From positions 1 through 9,468 of the forward strand of contig CAYNGD010000036.1 of the NCBI GenBank assembly GCA_964396965.1: a DNA stretch of 9,468 nucleotides. Reading direction: 5' to 3'. The DNA comes from JABMRW01 sp964396965 (GTDB taxonomy: Bacteria > Chloroflexota > Dehalococcoidia > Dehalococcoidales > BS750m-G39). Made by a program: the position numbers and the translations under genes. The notes under the pieces are model-generated. The model was not told where the DNA came from, searched no databases, and was given only the letters and a program-made list of their open reading frames with translations. This document shows positions 4,812-9,468 of this stretch, piece by piece (the first letter of the stretch is position 1; every line of letters begins with the position of its first letter).

Positions 4812-7289
4812 ATGAAGCAGGAGAGATTTACCGAACAGGCTCAGGAGGCGTTGGCCGCCTCCCAGGAGCTGGTTCGTCACTATCATCACAGCCAGTGGGA
4901 TGTGGAGCATATCCTGCTGGCCCTGCTCCAGCAGGAGCACGGTCTGGTCGGCGATATCATGCGGGAGCTGGGCGCTGACGTTGAGGCGGCCAGGGGTGAG
5001 CTGGAGGCGGTCCTGGAGAGGACGCCCAAGGTCACCTATGACACCGGGCAGATTTACGCCACCCCCCGCATCGCCAGCCTCATCAAGACCGCCGGCGAGG
5101 AGGCCGACCGGCTCAAGGACGAGTTCATCGGCACCGAACACCTCTTTATCGCCATCGCCGGCGAGCCGAGGGGCGAGGCGGCGGCTATCTTGAAGCGCCA
5201 CGGCGTTGACCAGGAGAAGGTCTATACCGCCCTGCAGAAGCTGCGGGGCGGCCACCGCGTCACCGATGCCAGGGCGGAGAGCAAGTATCGCTCCCTGGAG
5301 AAATACGGCCGCGACCTGACCGAGATGGCCCGGAGGGGCAAGCTCGACCCGGTCATCGGCCGCGACGACGAAATCAAGCGGGTGATGCAGGTGCTCACCC
5401 GGCGTACCAAGAACAACCCGGTCATCGTCGGCGAGGCCGGGGTGGGCAAGACCGCCATCGCCGAGGGGCTGGCCGAGAAGATCGCCGCCGATGACGTTCC
5501 CGATTCCCTCAAAGGGAAGAAGGTGGTGGCCCTGGACATGGGCGCTCTGGTCGCCGGCAGCAAGTTCCGCGGCGAGTTCGAGGAGAGGCTAAAGGCGGTC
5601 ATGGACGAGATACGCCAGGCGCAGGGAGAGGTAATCCTGTTTATTGACGAGATTCACACCGTGGTCGGCGCCGGCGCCGCCGAGGGGGCCATCGACGCTA
5701 GCAACATGCTCAAGCCGGCCCTGGCTCACGGCGAGCTGCAGTGCATTGGCGCCACCACCATGGACGAGTACCGCAAGTTCATCGAGAAGGACAAGGCGCT
5801 GGAGCGCCGTCTCCAGCCGGTTTTCCTAAGCGAGCCCAGCATCGAGGCGACTATCGAGATGCTTAAAGGGCTGCGCCCCCGCTACGAGGCGCACCACAAG
5901 GTTAAGATTACCGATGGGGCTTTAGAAGCGGCGGCCAGGCTCAGTCAGCGCTATATCTCGGACCGGCACCTGCCCGATAAGGCCATCGACCTCATCGACG
6001 AGGCCGCCTCGAAGCTGCGCATTGACACCGAGAGCGCCCCGCCCAAAGTTAAATCTTTAGAGCAGAAGCTCAAGCAGCTGGCCAACGAGGAGGAGGCCGC
6101 CTCGCAGCGGCAGGACTTCGAAAAGAGCGCTGAACTTAAAGCCGAGCGCCTGCGCTTGGAAGACGACTATAACCAGGCCAAAGCCAAGTGGCTTAAAGAG
6201 GAGAAGATTGACGAGGTGGTCGATGAAGAGGACATCGCCCGGCTCATCTCCAACTGGACCGGCATCCCCGTCTCCCAGATGCTCGAGGGCGAGGCCGAAA
6301 AGCTGTTACATATGGAGGAGCGTATCCATGAGCGCCTGGTCAACCAGGATGAGGCGGTCACCGCCATCTCCGAAGCGATAAGGCGCAGCCGGGCCGGGCT
6401 CAAGGACCCCCGGCGGCCTATCGGCAGCTTTATCTTCCTCGGCCCTACCGGGGTGGGCAAGACCGAGCTGGCCCGGACTTTAGCCCGTTTTCTCTTCGAC
6501 GACGAGAACGCCATGGTGCGTCTGGATATGTCGGAGTACCAGGAGAGGCACACTGTCTCGCGGCTTATCGGCGCCCCGCCGGGCTATGTCGGCTACGACG
6601 AGGGCGGCCAGCTCACCGAGGCGGTGAGAAGGCGTCCCTACCGTGTGATTCTCCTCGACGAAATCGAGAAGGCGCACCCCGAGGTCTTCAACAGCCTCTT
6701 ACAGATACTCGACGACGGGCGCCTCACCGACGGCCACGGGCGGACGGTGGACTTCAAGAACACGGTGGTCATCATGACCAGCAACGTTGGCGCCGAGCTG
6801 ATTCGCCGCCAGATGAGCCTGGGCTTCGCCCCCACTAAAGAAACCAAGGCCGAGAAGCTGGACTACGAGGCCATGAAGGAGCGGGTGCTGGCCGAGATGA
6901 AAAAGACCTTCCGCCCCGAGTTCATCAACCGCATCGACGAGATAATCGTCTTCCACCAGCTCACCGAGGAGCAGCTCCGCCAGATTGTCGAGCTGATGGT
7001 CAAAGACCTGCAGCAGCGATTGTCTGACCGCAAGCTCAACATCGAGCTCAGTGATGAGGCCAAGTCCTGGCTGGCCAAAGAAGGCTACGACCCGGTATTC
7101 GGCGCCCGGCCGCTGCGGCGGGCTATTGAGCGCTACGTGGAGAACCCGCTCTCGGCCAAAATCCTGAGCGGCGAACTTAACGAGGGCGATACCATCAGGG
7201 TTGACCTGAGCAAGGAGGGCTTGAGCTTTAGCGGCCGGAAGGCTAAAACTAAGAAAACCACACGGGCCGAGGTGACCGCCACCGGATAG
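4812..7289 (+). CDS. clpC: ClpC-type AAA+ unfoldase, ClpP partner
   Basis: This 825-residue Hsp100 ATPase unfolds proteins for degradation by ClpP in the cytoplasm. Order of parts: double Clp N-domain (about 1-145), first AAA+ module with Walker A GEAGVGKT (207-214) and Walker B VILFIDE (274-280), middle domain (about 410-470), second AAA+ module with Walker A GPTGVGKT (544-551) and Walker B VILLDE (612-617), then the D2 small domain (about 720-798) and a basic tail. The middle domain is short and carries a UVR-like segment (about 424-453, with DFEKSAELKAERLRLE), as in ClpC; ClpB has a much longer coiled coil. LGF at 670-672 follows the TSNVGAELIRR segment, where ClpP-binding loops carry LGF/VGF/IGF. 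Both point to ClpC and not the disaggregase ClpB. All catalytic motifs look intact. The start follows GAGAGGTGA. It is the last gene of the operon. Confidence 0.95.
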   Translation: MKQERFTEQAQEALAASQELVRHYHHSQWDVEHILLALLQQEHGLVGDIMRELGADVEAARGELEAVLERTPKVTYDTGQIYATPRIASLIKTAGEEADRLKDEFIGTEHLFIAIAGEPRGEAAAILKRHGVDQEKVYTALQKLRGGHRVTDARAESKYRSLEKYGRDLTEMARRGKLDPVIGRDDEIKRVMQVLTRRTKNNPVIVGEAGVGKTAIAEGLAEKIAADDVPDSLKGKKVVALDMGALVAGSKFRGEFEERLKAVMDEIRQAQGEVILFIDEIHTVVGAGAAEGAIDASNMLKPALAHGELQCIGATTMDEYRKFIEKDKALERRLQPVFLSEPSIEATIEMLKGLRPRYEAHHKVKITDGALEAAARLSQRYISDRHLPDKAIDLIDEAASKLRIDTESAPPKVKSLEQKLKQLANEEEAASQRQDFEKSAELKAERLRLEDDYNQAKAKWLKEEKIDEVVDEEDIARLISNWTGIPVSQMLEGEAEKLLHMEERIHERLVNQDEAVTAISEAIRRSRAGLKDPRRPIGSFIFLGPTGVGKTELARTLARFLFDDENAMVRLDMSEYQERHTVSRLIGAPPGYVGYDEGGQLTEAVRRRPYRVILLDEIEKAHPEVFNSLLQILDDGRLTDGHGRTVDFKNTVVIMTSNVGAELIRRQMSLGFAPTKETKAEKLDYEAMKERVLAEMKKTFRPEFINRIDEIIVFHQLTEEQLRQIVELMVKDLQQRLSDRKLNIELSDEAKSWLAKEGYDPVFGARPLRRAIERYVENPLSAKILSGELNEGDTIRVDLSKEGLSFSGRKAKTKKTTRAEVTATG

Positions 7290-7297
7290 CGCCGGTG
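7280..7297 (+). terminator. Possible weak terminator at the clpC stop codon
   Basis: CACCGG (7280-7285) and CCGGTG (7292-7297) form a 6-bp GC-rich stem with a 6-base loop containing the clpC TAG. Only CTTAAGTTGT follows, not a real U-run, so termination would be inefficient at best. Readthrough into the downstream genes stays possible. Confidence 0.25.
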
Positions 7298-7336
7298 CTT
7301 AAGTTGTGATAGTATAGAGCAATTAAGGTGAGCGAA

Positions 7337-7354
7337 ATGGGTCTTAAAGCATGA
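7337..7354 (+). CDS. Five-codon minicistron (MGLKA) ahead of the VTT gene
   Basis: An ATG at 7337 has a good Shine-Dalgarno, AAGGTGA (7325-7331), five bases upstream and reads M-G-L-K-A before TGA at 7352-7354. That stop overlaps the next gene's ATG (7351-7353) as ATGA. The next ATG has no ribosome binding site at a normal distance, since the AAGGTGA is 19 bases away. The arrangement suggests that ribosomes load on the minicistron and restart on the membrane-protein gene. This is inferred from layout only. Confidence 0.4.
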   Translation: MGLKA

Positions 7355-7998
7355 GCCAGGAAACCAAGCCACCCCGGCCGAGAAGAGATTTTTATCTCGG
7401 TGTGCTAACGATAGTTGTTACGGTGGCGCTTTGTGTCCTGGCTGTTCGTTACCAGGGCGACTTGATGAATGTCGCCCACATTGCCGGCTATAGTCTGGTC
7501 GGTGTTTTCATTATCGCCTTTATCTCCGGAAGTGCTTTCAGTTTCGTAGCCATCCCCTTACCTTATTGGCTTCTGGTAATTACCCTCTCGGGCGTGTTAG
7601 CCCCCCAGTGGGGACTATTAGCGCCAATATGGGTAGGCCTGACCTCAGCCTTAGGCACCAGTTTGGGACACTTACCCACCTTCATGATTGGCTACGGAGG
7701 CAGGAAGACATATCTGGGATTATCCAGATTTATTAGCACTAAGAGTGACGTTACTAAGCGTAGCCTATATACCCGGGTTATGAGCTGGGCACGCAGCCAT
7801 GGTTCCTGGGCAGTCTTTGTTATGTCAGCGGCATTCAACCCCTTACATTTGCCGATGACGGTGGCTATCGGGGCGTTCCATTATCCGCCACCGAAGTTTT
7901 TCCTCTTCTCCCTCCTTGGTAACGCGGTTAAAAGCCTATTCCTAGCCTTTTGCGGCTACTACGGGCTGACTTCACTATTTAGCTTCTTGAGGGTATAA
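7351..7998 (+). CDS. VTT/DedA-like integral membrane protein
   Basis: This hydrophobic protein of 215 residues has about six membrane segments: roughly 14-33, 48-66, 69-90, 92-113, 151-171 and 183-205. The G-rich stretch GTSLGHLPTFMIGYGGRKT (102-120) fits the G-xxx-G...GY-xx-GR pattern of the VTT (SNARE-associated, DedA/TVP38) family, and GNAVKSLFLAFCGYYG (190-205) resembles the last helix of these proteins. Several DedA/VTT proteins act as lipid scramblases or undecaprenyl-phosphate flippases; the cargo here is unknown. The acidic E-x-PxPGE motif of classical DedA is not seen, so this is a divergent member. The start is the first in-frame ATG (an in-frame TAA lies at 7345-7347), probably translated by coupling to the minicistron. 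Its GC content is lower than clpC: 27 of 60 in 7501-7560 against 42 of 60 in 5521-5580. It is followed after 9 bases by the next gene. Confidence 0.75.
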   Translation: MSQETKPPRPRRDFYLGVLTIVVTVALCVLAVRYQGDLMNVAHIAGYSLVGVFIIAFISGSAFSFVAIPLPYWLLVITLSGVLAPQWGLLAPIWVGLTSALGTSLGHLPTFMIGYGGRKTYLGLSRFISTKSDVTKRSLYTRVMSWARSHGSWAVFVMSAAFNPLHLPMTVAIGAFHYPPPKFFLFSLLGNAVKSLFLAFCGYYGLTSLFSFLRV

Positions 7999-7999
7999 T
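7971..7999 (+). promoter_or_regulatory. Possible internal promoter before the methyltransferase-like gene
   Basis: A perfect TATAAT (7994-7999) overlaps the stop codon of the membrane-protein gene, with TTCACT (7971-7976, four of six consensus matches) 17 bases upstream. The start point would fall near 8006, giving an almost leaderless message for the ATG at 8008. It may be coincidence from a Val-stop codon pair. Confidence 0.22.
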
Positions 8000-8007
8000 A
8001 GGAGATT

Positions 8008-8559
8008 ATGGACTATCTCTGGTTTATCCCCCCGGCCATAGTCGTCGGGGTGGGCTTATGGCAGCTGGTGGTCTTGGTAATCGGGAACCGGTTCAAGAGC
8101 CGGCAGTATAAGGCCGCCTGCGCCTGCGCCCTCAAGGAAGGTAAGCCCCTCCTGGTCGCTGGCGGGCCCTGGGGAATCACCCATACCCGCCGCCGCCTGA
8201 ACCGGCCGGCCCACGGCAGCGGTGATGTCTGCCTGGATATTGACCGCCGGGCACTGGGCGACCACCCCAAGGGGGTAGTGGCCAATGTTACTCATATACC
8301 CTTTGCCGATAAAAGCTTCGGGGCCGCTTTCGCCAGCCACCTGCTGGAGCACCTGCCCACCGTCGAGGCCGCTAGTCAGGCCCTGGTCGAGCTCAACCGG
8401 GTAGCCGAGGCGGTCTTTATTGTCTATCCCTCGCGGCAGTCGTTCCCCGGCTGGCTTATCCCCGACCACCACCTCTGGGTCTGGCAGAAGGGCGCCACCA
8501 CCTACCTCAGGCAGAGAGGTAAATCCAGCGGTAAGAGGGCGACGGAATATTATGGTTGA
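8008..8559 (+). CDS. Membrane-anchored methyltransferase-like protein
   Basis: This 183-residue protein starts with one hydrophobic helix (about 5-27, WFIPPAIVVGVGLWQLVVLV) followed by basic residues, so the rest should face the cytoplasm. The remainder resembles a compact class I, SAM-dependent methyltransferase (Methyltransf_11 type). LLVAGGPWG (48-56) sits where the SAM-binding glycine loop is expected, CLDID (about 73-77) matches the acidic end of strand 2, NVTHIPFADKSFGAAFASHLLEHLP (93-117 region) matches motifs II and III, and VFIVYPS is a later strand. The loop lacks the usual GxGxG, and the domain ends early, so SAM binding and activity are uncertain. Substrate is unknown. AGGAG lies three bases before the ATG. 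It sits 9 bases after the VTT gene and overlaps the next gene by 8 bases, implying co-translation. Confidence 0.72.
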   Translation: MDYLWFIPPAIVVGVGLWQLVVLVIGNRFKSRQYKAACACALKEGKPLLVAGGPWGITHTRRRLNRPAHGSGDVCLDIDRRALGDHPKGVVANVTHIPFADKSFGAAFASHLLEHLPTVEAASQALVELNRVAEAVFIVYPSRQSFPGWLIPDHHLWVWQKGATTYLRQRGKSSGKRATEYYG

Positions 8560-9361
8560 ATTAGCCAAATTTAATGAAGATAACCTGGCCGATATGGCCC
8601 TCTCCCTTTGGGAAGAGGCCCGCCACCTGGGCCGCCAGCTTTTCGGTGAGGACGCCGCCAAAATTAGCCGCTTTGCCGAGCACCTGATAGCTATCTACCA
8701 GGATGCCCGGGATAAGGACTTTCTGCTCATTCACAACCCCGGTGGCTGGGGTAACTCGCCACTGGAGAGCTGCCTGCACTGGGAGAGGAGTGTGGTAACT
8801 GGCATCCGCGCCACCCTGGAAAGGCTGGGCTATAAGCTCTCTTTCAGCCAGCACTTTCGCGGCGGCGCTGGCTGGCGGGAGCACCTGCGGGATGTCCGGG
8901 ACTACCTCCGCTTCTTTACCGTCAAGCGCCGGGTACTGGCCGCCGAGGTGGAGTTCCTCACCAAGCATATCGAGCAACTCAGGGTGATATTGATTGGCAT
9001 CAGCCAGGGTGCCGGTTTCAGCAACGCGGTGATGCAGCGCTTGGCCGAGCTCAAGCGCGTTTACAGCATCGAGCTGGGGGTGGTCTTTTATCACCGGCCG
9101 CGGCGGGTGATTACCGAGAGGACGCTGATTATAGACCACAACGGGCTAGCACCCGATGCCGTTATTGAGGGAGACCTGCTGACCCTGGTCATGACCCTGC
9201 CCATGGCCTGCCTGCGCTGGGTTAAATACCGGCTTGAGGGGAAACCGGAGAGATTCGGCCGCTGCATTAAGCTGGCCGGCCATGACTATCGCTGGGAATA
9301 CCCCAGGGTGAGCCAGCAGATTGGCGATTTCCTCAGGGCCCACTTCGGTGCTAGGGGTTAG
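8552..9361 (+). CDS. Uncharacterised protein with alpha/beta-hydrolase-like motifs
   Basis: I do not recognise a named family. The protein has 269 residues, with no signal peptide and no obvious membrane helix apart from one moderately hydrophobic stretch (about 209-224). After a helical N-terminus it shows LLIHNPGGWGNS (58-69), strand-like VILIG leading into GISQG (149-153, candidate nucleophile S151), and AGHDY (242-246, candidate catalytic H244) near the C-terminus. The order strand, GxSxG, late GHD is that of alpha/beta-hydrolases; HNPGG could supply the oxyanion pocket. The acid of the triad is not obvious. I chose the ATG at 8552 because the upstream open frame back to 8420 lies inside the methyltransferase-like gene and reads as a proline/arginine-rich shadow. 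The 8-base overlap suggests translational coupling. Substrate cannot be inferred. Confidence 0.75.
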   Translation: MVELAKFNEDNLADMALSLWEEARHLGRQLFGEDAAKISRFAEHLIAIYQDARDKDFLLIHNPGGWGNSPLESCLHWERSVVTGIRATLERLGYKLSFSQHFRGGAGWREHLRDVRDYLRFFTVKRRVLAAEVEFLTKHIEQLRVILIGISQGAGFSNAVMQRLAELKRVYSIELGVVFYHRPRRVITERTLIIDHNGLAPDAVIEGDLLTLVMTLPMACLRWVKYRLEGKPERFGRCIKLAGHDYRWEYPRVSQQIGDFLRAHFGARG

Positions 9362-9395
9362 CCGCAGGGTTGCGCTTCGGGCGTTTTTAGGCTAA
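9358..9395 (+). terminator. Possible terminator after the hydrolase-like gene
   Basis: TTAGCC (9358-9363, including the stop codon) pairs with GGCTAA (9390-9395). Inside, GCGC (9372-9375) and GCGT (9381-9384) form a short stem closed by TTCGG and followed by a run of T (9384-9388). The inner stem is only four pairs, one of them G-U, so strength is doubtful, but the position between a gene end and a tRNA fits a terminator. Confidence 0.35.
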
Positions 9396-9414
9396 ATTAG
9401 TTAATGTCTTTAGC

Positions 9415-9468
9415 GGGGCCGTAGTTCACTTGGGAGAACGTTTGACTGGCAGTCAAAAGGTAGGGGGT
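9415..9468 (+). tRNA. tRNA-Ala (anticodon GGC), 3' part beyond window
   Basis: The 5' acceptor strand is GGGGCCG (9415-9421), then TA, a D-arm with stem GTTC/GAAC (9424-9427 and 9436-9439) and GG in its loop, G26, an anticodon stem TTTGA/TCAAA (9441-9445 and 9453-9457) and the 7-base loop CTGGCAG with anticodon GGC at 9448-9450, which reads the alanine codon GCC. The variable loop AGGTA (9458-9462) and the first T-stem strand GGGGG follow before the window ends. G at position 3 fits the G3:U70 alanine identity pair, but the partner is outside. No clear promoter was seen between 9396 and 9414. Confidence 0.9.

Noticed and set aside
6167..6553. Minus-strand open frames within clpC
   Set aside because: They are Ser/Arg-rich shadows of a highly conserved gene, with no plausible start signals or domains.
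4812..7289. Calling the Clp ATPase ClpB because it follows hspR
   Set aside because: The middle domain is too short for the ClpB coiled coil, a UVR-like segment is present and LGF sits at the ClpP-docking position; the length of 825 residues also fits ClpC better.
8420..8551. N-terminal extension of the hydrolase-like protein from the ATG at 8420
   Set aside because: The added residues are a Pro/Arg/Ser-rich out-of-frame reading of the methyltransferase-like gene, and the ATG at 8552 gives a sensible start with a typical 8-base overlap.
9361..9414. Small RNA or attachment site beside the tRNA gene
   Set aside because: No integrase, direct repeat or phage-like gene is near, and the gap is short; the tRNA 3' end, where attachment sites usually lie, is outside the window.

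Overview
The window looks like bacterial chromosome from a GC-rich organism with normal -35/-10 promoters and mostly good Shine-Dalgarno sites. Nothing in it is phage-like or transposon-like. The mix of genes (a cbpA-type dnaJ, hspR and clpC heat-shock operon, a CTP synthase, a lipoprotein with GEVED-like motifs, and a membrane-anchored methyltransferase-like protein) reminds me of Chloroflexota, perhaps Dehalococcoidia. That placement is inference from gene content and I hold it only moderately.

Layout. On the minus strand, 1-2737 holds pyrG (CTP synthase) followed after 24 bases by a lipoprotein gene that runs off the left edge. Transcription of this pair starts at an exact-consensus promoter at 2801-2829. 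Head-to-head with pyrG, on the plus strand, is a Nudix hydrolase of the CoA-diphosphatase type (2872-3444). A second exact-consensus promoter (3497-3525), whose -35 box overlaps a 9-bp inverted repeat, then drives a three-gene protein quality-control operon: a zinc-finger-less DnaJ (3546-4424), an HspR-type MerR regulator (4443-4760) and an 825-residue Clp ATPase (4812-7289). The Clp protein has a short middle domain with a UVR-like motif and an LGF tripeptide at the ClpP-docking position, so I call it ClpC and not ClpB.

After clpC comes a group of three less familiar genes on the plus strand. They are a VTT/DedA-like membrane protein (7351-7998) preceded by a 5-codon minicistron, a membrane-anchored methyltransferase-like protein with an altered SAM loop (8008-8559), and an unrecognised protein with an alpha/beta-hydrolase-type GxSxG motif (8552-9361) whose start overlaps the previous stop by 8 bases. 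The membrane gene is visibly more AT-rich than clpC. The window ends inside a tRNA-Ala(GGC) gene.

How they work together: DnaJ, HspR and ClpC make a coherent self-regulated stress operon, in which HspR would repress the operon and ClpC would feed damaged proteins to ClpP. The three downstream genes look co-transcribed and membrane-associated, but their joint role cannot be read from sequence alone. No CRISPR array, insertion sequence, prophage gene or long repeat was seen. No gene-free stretch exceeds 300 bases; the largest is the roughly 130-base pyrG/Nudix divergent region.
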